Below are positions 51,202-59,770 of a stretch of DNA of 64,000 nt, piece after piece. The notes beneath the pieces are model-generated. The model worked only from the letters and a program-made list of their open reading frames with translations. It had not been told where the DNA came from and did not search any database. The DNA is from Parasphingopyxis sp. CP4 (lineage in GTDB: Bacteria; Pseudomonadota; Alphaproteobacteria; Sphingomonadales; Sphingomonadaceae): assembly GCF_013378055.1 (NCBI RefSeq), contig NZ_CP051130.1:2482001-2546000 (forward strand). Direction: 5' to 3'. Within the stretch, counting starts at the first letter, position 1; the number at the start of each line of letters is the position of its first letter. The translations under genes and the position numbers were made by a program.

Positions 51202-52034
51202 CGGCTGGCGAAAAGGCCCTCCACCACGCTGCTGCGGGCATAGGCCGCCAATAGCGTTCCGGAATAGTCGAGCTGTGCCGTACCGTCGGCCATCCACACC
51301 TCGCCTGGTGCGATAGCCTGTGCATCCACTGACCCGGCTCCATCGAGCGGGATCAGCCAGACCGGACCGGAGTCTTCCATCGCCAGCTTGCTGGCATGTG
51401 CGCCCGTCCAGCGTTCCAGCGTAAAGGCGCGGCCGGATGCCAATATCTCACGACCCGTGCCAACCTCACCGGGTGCCGACGGCGCGAACCAGGGACCGCG
51501 ATGCGCAACCGCAACCGCATCGTCGACGTGCAGCTCGCGCGGGCGGCCATAATCATAGAGCCGATAGGTGAGATCGATATTCTGCTGAACCTCGAGCAGT
51601 GTCACACCGGCGCCGATCGCGTGGATTGTCCCGGCTGGGAGATAGAATATGTCACCCGGCGAAACCGGCTTCCAATCGAGCTTTTCTTCAATCGATCCAT
51701 CGAGCGCCGCCCCGCGCAGATCGTGCTCGCTCATTGTATCGCGCAAGCCGATGCCGATGGCCGCATCGGGCTCGGTATCCAGGATCAGCCAGCATTCTTC
51801 CTTGCCGCGGGCATGGCCACGGGCTTGCGCATCATCATCGGATGGATGGACCTGAACCGACAGCTTGGCGCTGGTGAACAGATATTTGACGAGGAGCTCG
51901 GGCGCAGCGCCAGCTTCGAACCAGATCTCGCCAACCGGATCGTCCGTTTCAGCAATGGCCGGGAAGCCGAGCCCCAGTTCTCGCCGGCCCCAAATCTTCT
52001 TAATTTGCCGTGTGGTCAGCCTGACCGATGTCAC
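51198..52034 (-). CDS. manA: Class I mannose-6-phosphate isomerase
   Basis: 278 residues from GTG 52034. I rejected TTG 52067, which lies inside the upstream gene. Zinc ligands: QVHPSDDDA, EECWLIL and AGTIHAIG. Conserved LEVQQNIDLTYRLYDYGR marks the family. It converts fructose-6-P to mannose-6-P; with manC (23199) it supplies GDP-mannose, though phosphomannomutase is not in the window. Four bases separate it from the upstream EF-hand-like gene. Confidence 0.9.
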   Translation of the reverse strand: MTSVRLTTRQIKKIWGRRELGLGFPAIAETDDPVGEIWFEAGAAPELLVKYLFTSAKLSVQVHPSDDDAQARGHARGKEECWLILDTEPDAAIGIGLRDTMSEHDLRGAALDGSIEEKLDWKPVSPGDIFYLPAGTIHAIGAGVTLLEVQQNIDLTYRLYDYGRPRELHVDDAVAVAHRGPWFAPSAPGEVGTGREILASGRAFTLERWTGAHASKLAMEDSGPVWLIPLDGAGSVDAQAIAPGEVWMADGTAQLDYSGTLLAAYARSSVVEGLFASR

Positions 52035-52038
52035 CCGA

Positions 52039-52491
52039 TCAGCTACCGATCGTGCCTTCTTCGACAACTGTCATCTGGCCGCCGCTGCGGACAAATGCGT
52101 TATATTCGATAACATCGTTCAGTCGATCATCGCTACGGGCCAGCGCTTCTTCGCGGGTGCTTCCGAAACCAAAGCCAATCAGGCGGCGCACGGCGCCATT
52201 ATACTCAACGCCGCCAGCAACCACGACATAATGGCCGGTGCCATCATGGGTCTGACAGACAATCCGGCCCGGCTCGGCGTTGCGTTCGCGCAGTTCGGCT
52301 TCAGCTGCATCGCGCAGTGCCGAGCCTGCGACATTGGCGGCATTGGCATGGGCGACGGCATAATCGTCAAAACTGATGATTCCGTCGCGATCTTCATTGG
52401 CGGCGATGCAGCCGGTAATCGTACCGGCAGTGGCAGGAGATGCGGCGAACAAGATAAGGGCCGGAAGCCCCATTTTGACGATGGAATTCAT
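52039..52491 (-). CDS. Secreted small protein with an EF-hand-like loop
   Basis: 150 residues with a Sec signal (ATG 52491; cleaved near ATA). Near the mature N-terminus NEDRDGIISFDD fits an EF-hand calcium loop (acidic at 1, 3, 5, Gly at 6, acidic at 12, though Asp replaces Glu). The rest is a small alpha/beta part with two Cys. One loop only, so calcium binding is uncertain. It probably shares a transcript with manA. Function unknown. Confidence 0.65.
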   Translation of the reverse strand: MNSIVKMGLPALILFAASPATAGTITGCIAANEDRDGIISFDDYAVAHANAANVAGSALRDAAEAELRERNAEPGRIVCQTHDGTGHYVVVAGGVEYNGAVRRLIGFGFGSTREEALARSDDRLNDVIEYNAFVRSGGQMTVVEEGTIGS

Positions 52492-52597
52492 GGCAATCGC
52501 TCCAAATAACGCATTTAGGTCGAGGCAAAACATAGCCTAGAATTAGCGGCGGCGGAAGTATCAGATGCTAAATGATGCTGGCGATTGCCGACCGCTA

Positions 52598-53149
52598 TCA
52601 ATGCGGAAGCGCACTTTCAGGGACTTTCTCGACCCAGTCCGGATAGAAAGCGGGTTCGCGGTTCGACCAGCCCGGCGCGGTGGCCGCAGCTTCGCTGATT
52701 GACTGCAAAAGGACCCGGCGCCGTTCCGGATGGATATGCGGCAGTGCGGCAGCGGCGCAGAAGGACCCCGGTAGCCAAGGCCGCACATAAGGCCCGAGCA
52801 GGCGCTCGTAGAGGAATCGATAGGCGGCGAAGCAGGGCAGGCGATCCTGGCCAAGGTCAAAGGCCGACACTGTGACCAATGGCCCCATAAAGGGTTCCAC
52901 CGCTTCCAACCCGCTATCGTCAGGGATGGTATCGCGAATATCGTCGAGCCGCTCATAGACGGCGCTTTGTGCCTTGATTGCAGCCGCTTCAACCATGTCG
53001 CGAGACCATTTGCGGATCGCATCTCGGCGATCCAGGCCAACATCGAGGGAGCGGCGAACATAGCGTTGGGTTCCGGCTTCGAAAGACGCAAACTCCTTCA
53101 TCTCGGCAAGCGAGCGAGCGCCTGGCTGGGGAGTATTTGTCTTTGTCAT
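52598..53149 (-). CDS. Hypothetical cytoplasmic protein
   Basis: 183 residues from ATG 53149, with an excellent ribosome site (GGAGGG). Mainly helical; a conserved-looking core with EMKEFASFEAGTQRYVRRSLDVGLDRRDAI and a C-terminal PAFYPDWVEKVPE. No membrane or signal segment, no catalytic motif. I do not recognise it. It is preceded by a 186-bp gap and no partner genes suggest a role. Confidence 0.6.
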   Translation of the reverse strand: MTKTNTPQPGARSLAEMKEFASFEAGTQRYVRRSLDVGLDRRDAIRKWSRDMVEAAAIKAQSAVYERLDDIRDTIPDDSGLEAVEPFMGPLVTVSAFDLGQDRLPCFAAYRFLYERLLGPYVRPWLPGSFCAAAALPHIHPERRRVLLQSISEAAATAPGWSNREPAFYPDWVEKVPESALPH

Positions 53150-53335
53150 CGAACCCTCCGGTTCGCTGTTGATCGGTCTGGCGATTATGCCACGCAACAT
53201 GTTGACGAAGCGTTAACCATGAACCGCCAATGGAGGGATTGAATCAGTTATGTTGCGCTGCATCAACCAATTTTTGAAATTTTATGTGGATTGAAGAAAG
53301 AATGTTGCAGGAAAACACTCATTCTAAAAGCGCGT

Positions 53336-53683
53336 CTAACTGGCCTGTGCGCGGGCTGATCCCAGCAGCAGGACGCGCATATCGCCCTTTGCCGCATAGC
53401 TGGCGATCAATAGATAGGGTGCCAGAAACAACATGCCGCCAAACAGGGCCGGCACCGCAAGCGCAAGTCCGGCAGGGCTGAAATTATGCCGCCAGGCCAC
53501 CCAGAGCGCCGAAAGTATCAGAAAGCTCGTAAAATCGACATTGAACTGGCCGGGCCAGGCTAAGGCCACGATATCGCCGAGAAAGTCCGGCGCCAGATTG
53601 GCACCATGGTTGCCGATGACGATCGCTGTATAGACAAGGATATTGAGAAACAGGGCGACTAGCAGGATACGAAATGCGCTCAT
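53336..53683 (-). CDS. Hypothetical three-helix membrane protein
   Basis: 115 residues, three hydrophobic segments (about 5-23, 52-66, 72-95), a PGQFNVDF loop and a WVAWRHNFSP motif. No known domain is recognised, though the arrangement resembles small DUF families of unknown role. GGAG precedes the ATG. Isolated between gaps. Confidence 0.6.
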   Translation of the reverse strand: MSAFRILLVALFLNILVYTAIVIGNHGANLAPDFLGDIVALAWPGQFNVDFTSFLILSALWVAWRHNFSPAGLALAVPALFGGMLFLAPYLLIASYAAKGDMRVLLLGSARAQAS

Positions 53684-53743
53684 GACTGGCTCCGTCTGTT
53701 TGAGATTTCACGGCCTTTTTGCGCCACTCCGGTAGCGCATTCA

Positions 53744-53760
53744 ATTACCCGCCAGGTAAT
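53744..53760. promoter_or_regulatory. Palindrome upstream of the LytS-like kinase
   Basis: ATTACC-CGCCA-GGTAAT, a perfect 6-5-6 inverted repeat about 145 bp before the kinase start. No regulator is known for it; LytTR proteins usually use direct repeats. Confidence 0.3.
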
Positions 53761-53903
53761 GATGGCGCGCGGATTCGGTCGCGTGGGGGCTGAAATCGAG
53801 AGAATATCGGCTTTCGACGAACGGATCGACCAAGTGCAATGGCTGTTCGACTGGGAGCCGCATGTGACGAGACGGATTGAAATCGACGCGCTACAAGGCC
53901 CGC

Positions 53904-55046
53904 ATGAACGGCAAATTGATTGAATCGCCCCACAGCACGTTGATCGGACACAGGCTCGGCCTGGTGTCCGTCGTCGGGCTATGGGGATTCTATTTTGCCG
54001 TTGTCACCTTGCGGGCGGCCGTGATGGCCTATCCGGGCCAGTCCGAAATGCTGGTCTATCGCGTGGTGGTTACGGCCGCAGCAATCGGCCTCACCTTCCT
54101 GCTCTATCTCTTCCTCGAACGCTTTGCCGATCGGCCACTGCGCTGGCGCATCCCAATTGCATTTGCCGCCGCGCTACCGATTGCCGCACTTATCGCGGGT
54201 ATCAATCTCTATATCTTTGAGATTTCCGATCCGCTGGGTCTGTTCAAGGGCGATGAATGGTCCGAACAGCGTGAGCTGATCGAGGAGTTCCGTGCGCTTG
54301 ATCCGCTCGCCCTGTGGCGCGGTTTCGCTGAATCCGTGATGGGCCGCTATTTTGTCGTGATTGCATGGGCGCTCTTATATATGGCACTGGGCTACGCGCA
54401 GATCGTCCGCCGTGCCGAGCGCCGTGCCGCGATTTTCGCCCAGGAAGCGCAGACCGCGCAACTGCGGGCCTTGCGCTACCAGGTTAATCCGCATTTTCTC
54501 TTCAATACGCTCAATGTTCTGTCTTCGCTGGTGATGCGCGATCGGCAGGATGAAGCCGAGAAGATGATCCTCAACCTTTCGACATTCTACCGCACCAGCC
54601 TGACCGCAGAGCCGGCCGATGATGTGTCGCTCGAAGAGGAAATCCGCTTGCAGCGGCTCTATCTCGATATTGAAGCGGTGCGCTTCCCCGAACGCCTGCT
54701 CGTCGATATCTCGATCCCCAAATCATTGAACAGCTGCTGCGTCCCGGCGCTGATCCTGCAGCCGGTTGTCGAGAATGCCATCAAATATGGCGTGTCGCGT
54801 GTGCGCCGTCCAGTCAAAGTGTCGATCCAGGCGCGCGAGGAAAATGGCAAGCTGATCATAACCGTCACCGATGATGGCGATCCGCTTCCCGCCGATGCGC
54901 CACATGGAACCGGCGTTGGCCTCAACAATGTGTATGAGCGGCTTGATGCGCGTTATGGCGAAGAGAGTAATGTCAGCTGGGGGCCGCGCCCCGAAGGCGG
55001 ATTTGGTGTAACGATTGAAATGCCGATAAACCGCGAAAGCTGCTAA
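53904..55046 (+). CDS. LytS/YehU-family sensor histidine kinase
   Basis: 380 residues. Four to five N-terminal membrane segments (about 15-165), a coiled linker, then the His_kinase domain with His197 in QVNPHFLFNTLNVLSSLV and an ATPase part (ILQPVVENAIKYG, HGTGVGLNNVYERL). This variant transfers phosphate to LytTR regulators. I prefer ATG 53904 to a TTG at 53877. The partner gene follows by 24 bp. Confidence 0.88.
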   Translation: MNGKLIESPHSTLIGHRLGLVSVVGLWGFYFAVVTLRAAVMAYPGQSEMLVYRVVVTAAAIGLTFLLYLFLERFADRPLRWRIPIAFAAALPIAALIAGINLYIFEISDPLGLFKGDEWSEQRELIEEFRALDPLALWRGFAESVMGRYFVVIAWALLYMALGYAQIVRRAERRAAIFAQEAQTAQLRALRYQVNPHFLFNTLNVLSSLVMRDRQDEAEKMILNLSTFYRTSLTAEPADDVSLEEEIRLQRLYLDIEAVRFPERLLVDISIPKSLNSCCVPALILQPVVENAIKYGVSRVRRPVKVSIQAREENGKLIITVTDDGDPLPADAPHGTGVGLNNVYERLDARYGEESNVSWGPRPEGGFGVTIEMPINRESC

Positions 55047-55070
55047 TACCAACGTCAGGACTTCCAGATC

Positions 55071-55811
55071 ATGACCGACCAGAAACCTCTCCGTACCCTG
55101 CTCGTAGACGATGAGCCGCTGGCCATTGAGCGGATGCAGATCCTGTGTGCGCGAACCGACGGGATCGACCTGATCGGTACCGCCCAGGATGGCGAAGCGG
55201 CGCTCCGCATGGTCGAAGCCTTGCAGCCGGAACTGCTGCTGCTTGATATTGCGATGCCCGGCATGGACGGGATGGAGGTTGCGCGCGCTCTTGACGGTGT
55301 CGATCTTGCGCCGGCGATAATCTTTGTCACCGCGTTCGATAAATTTGCGGTCGAGGCGTTTGACGTGGCGGCCGTCGATTATCTGTTGAAACCGGTTGCA
55401 CCAGAGCGGCTCGAAAAAGCGCTCGCCCGGGTGGCTGAGCAGCTGCGCGAAACGCAGGATGACGACAGCGAACCTTCACCCTGGACCGAAGAATTCTGGG
55501 TGCCGCATCGCTCTGAAGTGATCCGCCTTGCGGCCGACGATATCGACCGGATCGAGGCCGAGCGCGATTATATGCGCCTTCATATCGGGGAACGCAGCTA
55601 TTTGCTGCACCAGACGATCACTAATCTTGAGGAACGTCTGGATCCCGAACGCTTCATGCGGGTCCACCGCTCCTCGATCCTCAATCGCGATCGCATTGCC
55701 AAGCTCCGCCATGACGGTTCAGGCGGCTGGTATGCCGAGATGCAGGACGGCGCCGAAGTCCGGATCGGCCGCACATATCTCAAAAAAGTCAAGCAGATCG
55801 CCGGTAAATAG
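55071..55811 (+). CDS. LytTR-type response regulator
   Basis: 246 residues: receiver with Asp59 (LLLDIAMPGMDG) and PVAPERLEKA, then a LytTR DNA-binding domain (about 145-245; RIEAERDYMRLHI and FMRVHRSSILN). It acts with the kinase just upstream. Target genes cannot be named; possible sites lie in the same region but are not proven. Confidence 0.92.
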   Translation: MTDQKPLRTLLVDDEPLAIERMQILCARTDGIDLIGTAQDGEAALRMVEALQPELLLLDIAMPGMDGMEVARALDGVDLAPAIIFVTAFDKFAVEAFDVAAVDYLLKPVAPERLEKALARVAEQLRETQDDDSEPSPWTEEFWVPHRSEVIRLAADDIDRIEAERDYMRLHIGERSYLLHQTITNLEERLDPERFMRVHRSSILNRDRIAKLRHDGSGGWYAEMQDGAEVRIGRTYLKKVKQIAGK

Positions 55812-55851
55812 GCGGTACTGCTTGGCAGAGCGCAGCTCGATCCTATTCTTC

Positions 55852-55944
55852 CGTCATGCTGAACTCGTTTCAGCATCCACCCATCATTTCGCATCGACCG
55901 GGCGCCTGTGGAGCGGTGGACCCTGAAACGAGTTCAGGGTGACG
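55852..55944. repeat. REP-like palindromic repeat, copy B
   Basis: About 93 bp: GTCATGCTGAACTCGTTTCA at one end and GAAACGAGTTCAGGGTGAC at the other, with two mini-hairpins and a variable middle. Same orientation as copy C (59840-59931), opposite to copy A (34821-34911). Confidence 0.88.
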
Positions 55945-55989
55945 AACAGAATTGCGTGAGTGCTCTATGGGCTCCGGACTAGTACAGAC

Positions 55990-56025
55990 AAAAAACACCC
56001 CCCGGGCAGAGGGTCCCGGGGGGTG
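55990..56025 (-). terminator. Terminator for the UrcA gene
   Basis: CACCCCCCGGG (55996-56006) and CCCGGGGGGTG (56015-56025) form a perfect 11-bp stem; on the minus strand it is followed by T6 (55995-55990). It lies 39 bp beyond the urcA-like stop. Confidence 0.85.
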
Positions 56026-56063
56026 CTTCGGTGTGGCCCTGACGGGGCGTGTCAGGGGCTTGC

Positions 56064-56396
56064 TTAGCGCGAGGCGCCGACCGTGACTGTCGGCGAGCGC
56101 GCAATGTCGATCAGCTGTGCCATGGCATCCGAAACGGCTGCATCCTGGCAGGCGCGGACTTCGTAGGAACCCGAAAGATCCCGTACATCAACGGCGCCGC
56201 ATACCTGTTTCGACGCGCGGTCGATCCGGTCAGTGAGCAGCGAATAGCCCTGCTCGGTGTTGAGGTCATAGGTACGCGTGTCGATCGCGACGCTATGGGC
56301 CGTCGGACCAACTCCGGCGAGCGCCGGCGAGGTGGTGAAAGTGGTTGCGGCGCCAGCCATGGCGACCGCGGCAACTGCGAAAACAAACTTCTGCAT
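56064..56396 (-). CDS. UrcA family secreted protein
   Basis: 110 residues with a Sec signal (cleaved after ALA). UrcA features: DLNTEQGYSLLTDRIDRASKQVCG and a later Cys in VRACQDAAVSDAM, forming the expected disulfide pair. The family is common in sphingomonads; function unknown. ATG 56396 with CAGGAG; earlier frames have poor spacing. Ends in a strong terminator and stands alone, so likely abundant and separately controlled. Confidence 0.85.
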   Translation of the reverse strand: MQKFVFAVAAVAMAGAATTFTTSPALAGVGPTAHSVAIDTRTYDLNTEQGYSLLTDRIDRASKQVCGAVDVRDLSGSYEVRACQDAAVSDAMAQLIDIARSPTVTVGASR

Positions 56397-56768
56397 GGTC
56401 ATTACTCCTGAACCTTGGCCCGTCGGGACTATTCCCACCGGATCCGGGTTGACGGTCGCCTGTCGGGTGGTCCCGATCTCGCCGTCGATCATTGGTATAG
56501 GGGGTCTCGCTGATGTCGTCGCGCCAGGATCGACGATGCGCTGGAGCTTTGCGTCAAATCGACAAACGTCGAAATTCTGTCGATCAAGGATTCACTTCAT
56601 CGCGGTTCGCGCTCAACTGACGGCACGGCCTTGGTCGTTGGTCGGTTGCCGTAGGATGTTGGTTGATTGGGGTTTTTGTGCGGTCTTTCTGTCAGACCTT
56701 CGGCTTCGCCTCAGGAGCGGGCCGGCGCCGCGAACTTCCGTCAGGAAGTTTCTGACAAACAGCTCCGC
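56397..56768. other. 372-bp gap without a gene
   Basis: Contains the urcA-like leader region, low-information GC-rich sequence, and the half-palindrome at 56714-56759. I find no supported open frame or RNA. A possible partial right arm (TCTGTCAGACC..., 56690-56713) may be the degraded partner of the half-element. Confidence 0.6.
56714..56759. repeat. Half-copy of the palindromic element
   Basis: The reverse complement begins TTTGTCAGAAACTTCC and continues GCGGC, CCGGCCCGCTCC, matching the left arm of 20043-20178 over 45 bases. It keeps the mini-hairpin AACTTCC-TGAC-GGAAGTT with a changed loop. It ends inside the region before an alpha/beta hydrolase stop. Confidence 0.8.
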
Positions 56769-57635
56769 TCAGCGCACTTCGCGTGCAAATGCCTCGATAT
56801 CCGCAAGCGACGGCACGGAACTGCGCGTCCAGCGCGACAGGGCCGTCATGATCTTGATATGGCCGATGCCATCATATTCGATATGGCGGACCGGCACGCC
56901 TGCAGCTTCTAGCCGCGCAGCCAGCCCACTGCTGTGGCGCGGCGCGACCGTATCGTCGATGCTGCCATGAAGCAGGAGCGCGGGCGGATCGCCTTCCCCA
57001 GCAAAGTTGATCGGTTGCGTTGCGGCCAGATCGGGCGCGCGGCTGAATGCGCCGCGGGTGCTGGCACTATCGAGCGGGAGGAAATCATAAGGCCCGGCCA
57101 TGCCGACCCATCCGGCGATGGCGGCGCGATGCTCGCCCAGCCAGCTTTCATCCATCGCCAATAGACCGGCAATATGGGCGCCGGCGCTATGGCCGACCAT
57201 GATGATGCGATCGGGATCGCCGCCGCGCTCTGCAATATTCTCGCGCACCCAGCGGATTGCCGCCGCGCCGTCCTCGACAAAATCGGGGAAATGGCCGTCG
57301 GGCGAGAGGCGATAATTGGGAATGACGGTTACAAAGCCGCGCGATGAAAAGGCATGACCGGCAAATTCATATCCGGCCTTGTCGCCCGCCCGCCAACCAC
57401 CGCCATGGATGAAGACGATCACCGGCAGCGCGTCGTCTGGCTCGCGATCGCTCGGCGCATAGACATCAAGCTGCTGGCGCGGCCCGTCGCCAAAGGCGAT
57501 ATTCGTATCGACCCGTTCGGCGCCGGCGTCTTTGGGCACCAGCCGGTTGAACAGGATCAACCGGTCTGCGGTGTAGGCATATACGCCTGCGGCAATGACG
57601 AGCAGGACGATGGCGATGAGTATAGTGCGTAGCAT
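56769..57635 (-). CDS. Alpha/beta hydrolase with N-terminal membrane anchor
   Basis: 288 residues. One membrane helix (about 4-22) is followed by a hormone-sensitive-lipase-like hydrolase: oxyanion HGGG (77-80), nucleophile Ser150 (GHSAG), Asp in SIDDT (227-228) and His259 (GIGH). The catalytic part faces the periplasm. It would cleave esters. Start ATG 57635; the frame runs further upstream but without sense. It follows a membrane protein gene by 41 bp. Confidence 0.87.
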   Translation of the reverse strand: MLRTILIAIVLLVIAAGVYAYTADRLILFNRLVPKDAGAERVDTNIAFGDGPRQQLDVYAPSDREPDDALPVIVFIHGGGWRAGDKAGYEFAGHAFSSRGFVTVIPNYRLSPDGHFPDFVEDGAAAIRWVRENIAERGGDPDRIIMVGHSAGAHIAGLLAMDESWLGEHRAAIAGWVGMAGPYDFLPLDSASTRGAFSRAPDLAATQPINFAGEGDPPALLLHGSIDDTVAPRHSSGLAARLEAAGVPVRHIEYDGIGHIKIMTALSRWTRSSVPSLADIEAFAREVR

Positions 57636-57676
57636 GAAACGCGCGGTACCGAGCCGCGCGCCCAATGTCGATATGG

Positions 57677-58303
57677 CTATAGAGCGCGCCGCACCATCTG
57701 AACGCCGACCAGCACCGCCCAAAGCGCATGCACCACATAGACGATGAAAGCCCCCGCCAGATCCATCGTGATCCAGCCAGCTGCGAGCGCGACCATCGGG
57801 CCAATGCCCGCCCCGATCCCGAGGATGGCGAGGATCCGATCCTTGCCGCGTCCGCCGAGCAGCAGATCGCCGGACCAGAACAGGAATGCCGTGCCGGTGG
57901 CATAGACGCCCATCCGCGCGAGCGCCTGGTTTGATTCCCAACACAGGACCGCAATATCGTGGCTCAGCGCATCATGGCCGCGCGCGGCCAGCGCCGGTAC
58001 GATCGCCCCATTGATGGTCGCCGCGCCGACATGGGCGGCGAGGCTCAGCGCATAGGCGATCAGCCCGGCCAGAATGGCGGGCCGCGTAATCCCGCGATGC
58101 TGCGCGAAGCAGGTAAAGCCGAAAAACAGTGCGCAGACGACCATGATCATCGTGCCATGGACATAATCACCAACGCCGCCGCTTGCGTGCGCGCCGGTTG
58201 GGTGGTGGCCCATGGCGAGCACAGATAGCGCCGCGGCCGCTATCAATATGAATCCCGCCAAGCGTGTATCCGTTGGTTTGGCCCCGGCTTCGTGTTGCAC
58301 CAT
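57677..58303 (-). CDS. Multi-pass membrane protein, TetR-regulated candidate
   Basis: 208 residues with about six hydrophobic segments, and His/Gly-rich loops (GHHPTGAHASGG). ATG 58303 is preferred (AGGAG eight bases away) over 58309. Divergent from a TetR gene with three TGTCCGG-type operator words between, so it is the likely target together with the alpha/beta hydrolase 41 bp downstream. No family recognised. Confidence 0.72.
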   Translation of the reverse strand: MVQHEAGAKPTDTRLAGFILIAAAALSVLAMGHHPTGAHASGGVGDYVHGTMIMVVCALFFGFTCFAQHRGITRPAILAGLIAYALSLAAHVGAATINGAIVPALAARGHDALSHDIAVLCWESNQALARMGVYATGTAFLFWSGDLLLGGRGKDRILAILGIGAGIGPMVALAAGWITMDLAGAFIVYVVHALWAVLVGVQMVRRAL

Positions 58304-58387
58304 TCCCATCTCTCCTGATCCTTGCATGGCCCGGATTAAGGCCCGAAAAGGTGAAATGAAGCGACAGTGAAGCGCGGCAGTCCGATA

Positions 58388-58428
58388 CCGGACAAAGCGG
58401 TGAAATTGTCCGGAAACACATGTCCGGA
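58388..58428. promoter_or_regulatory. TetR-type operator cluster
   Basis: CCGGACAA-N10-TTGTCCGG (58388-58413) is a perfect 8-bp inverted repeat. A third word TGTCCGGA sits at 58421-58428, just before the ribosome site. It lies between the divergent TetR and membrane protein genes, so autoregulation and repression of the neighbour are likely. Confidence 0.65.
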
Positions 58429-58438
58429 GAGGCAAAGC

Positions 58439-58984
58439 ATGGCGAAGATCGAGGATCGGCGGGTCCGGCGAACCCGCGAATCCCTGTTACAGGCGTTCAA
58501 TCGGCTGGTGCTGGAAAATGGCCGGGGCGATATTCGCGTCAGCGATATTGTCGAACAGGCCGATGTCGGACGCTCCACCTTTTACGAACATTATAGCAGC
58601 GCGGATGAGCTGCATATGCAGGCACTGGCTGCGCCGATGTCGATCCTTGCCGATGCCGTAGCGGGATCGCCGGATCGGGAGCGTCTCGAACATCTGCTCG
58701 CGCATTTCTGGGACAATCGGGCACGGGCGCGGGATACCATCGCGGGCGATGATCGCGATAAGGTGATGCGCTTATTGGCTGGCCAGATCGCCGAGCGGGT
58801 TGAAGCGGCCGGGACCCGATATCGATTGCCGATCCCCCTGGTAGCCCATCAGCTGGCCGAACTTGCGCTTGCCCCGGTCCGCGGCTGGATAATGGCTGTG
58901 GCGCCGTCGAGTGCATCCGAACTGGTGGATATGATCATCGCAACCACCGAAGCGGTTCGCGATGCGCTTGCTGAAGCCGATTAG
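58439..58984 (+). CDS. TetR family transcriptional regulator
   Basis: 181 residues. N-terminal helix-turn-helix (about 5-50: RRTRESLLQAF, IRVSDIVEQADVGRSTFYEHYSSADEL) and a variable ligand domain. ATG 58439 follows GGAGAGG. TetR proteins repress until a small ligand binds; the ligand is unknown. The convergent transglutaminase ends four bases after its stop. Confidence 0.9.
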   Translation: MAKIEDRRVRRTRESLLQAFNRLVLENGRGDIRVSDIVEQADVGRSTFYEHYSSADELHMQALAAPMSILADAVAGSPDRERLEHLLAHFWDNRARARDTIAGDDRDKVMRLLAGQIAERVEAAGTRYRLPIPLVAHQLAELALAPVRGWIMAVAPSSASELVDMIIATTEAVRDALAEAD

Positions 58985-58987
58985 CGT

Positions 58988-59770
58988 TTAATCCAGCTTC
59001 GCCACCCGCACCGATTGCGCGTTGAAATCTGCCCGGCCGAAGATCGTCATAAAGGCGATGTCGGTGGCATCGCGGCCGGAGATGATCGGCACCATGCCCT
59101 CCATCGGTGCCAGCCCGGTCGCATCGACAAGATGCCAGGCGCCATCGAGCCAGACTTCGGTGACCGCGTGAAAGTCCTGCGGTTCCAGATCCCAGGCATA
59201 GGCGGAGACCATCCGGGCCGGGATGCCGGCGGCGCGCGCAAAGCTGATCAGCAGATGCGCATAATCGCGGCAAATGCCCTGGCGAGAAATGAAACTGTCG
59301 GTCGCGCCGGTCTGCGCATTGCTGGCGCCCGGCACATAATCGAGATGGGTTTCGATCCAGTCCGCCATGGCGAGGATTTTCGCGCCGCCGGTCAGCGCAC
59401 CAAATTGCTGGGCGACGAAGCTTTCAAACTGGTCCGACTGGCAATAGCGGCTTGGCCATATATAGGGCACCGCCTCGCCGGGCAGCTCGGCATAGGGCGT
59501 TGTGCCAAGATCGGCGATGTCGCGCACCGATCGCTCCACCTCAACACTGGCCGCATATTCAACCTGGAATGGCCCGGCGCCGCGTGTCCATGTCCGCCGC
59601 CCAATGCCCGTTTCGACAGGAACCGGATGGAGTTCTGATCCGGTCGCCACCCGCATCTTGCCCGCGATCACGCGCTGCGCCGGATCGTCCGACGCCGCTT
59701 CGATCTGCAACAACACATCGGCTTCGTCCCGGATGGTGTAATCGAGCTGGGCGGTAATCGAGAGTTTCAT
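58988..59770 (-). CDS. Transglutaminase-like protease family protein
   Basis: 260 residues. Catalytic triad Cys167 (GICRDYAH), His201 (DFHAVTEVW) and Asp216 (LVDATG) are intact. An N-terminal beta-rich domain (about 1-110) precedes it, as in bacterial transglutaminase-like proteins. No signal peptide. ATG 59770 (MKLSITAQL) is chosen; earlier frame is not conserved. Likely a cysteine peptidase or isopeptide enzyme in the cytoplasm. Possible association with an alpha-E gene pair is not seen here. Confidence 0.86.
   Translation of the reverse strand: MKLSITAQLDYTIRDEADVLLQIEAASDDPAQRVIAGKMRVATGSELHPVPVETGIGRRTWTRGAGPFQVEYAASVEVERSVRDIADLGTTPYAELPGEAVPYIWPSRYCQSDQFESFVAQQFGALTGGAKILAMADWIETHLDYVPGASNAQTGATDSFISRQGICRDYAHLLISFARAAGIPARMVSAYAWDLEPQDFHAVTEVWLDGAWHLVDATGLAPMEGMVPIISGRDATDIAFMTIFGRADFNAQSVRVAKLD

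Noticed and set aside
53744-53760. LytTR binding site for self-regulation
   Set aside because: The site is an inverted repeat, while LytTR proteins bind direct repeats of a different word, so it is listed only as an unassigned palindrome.
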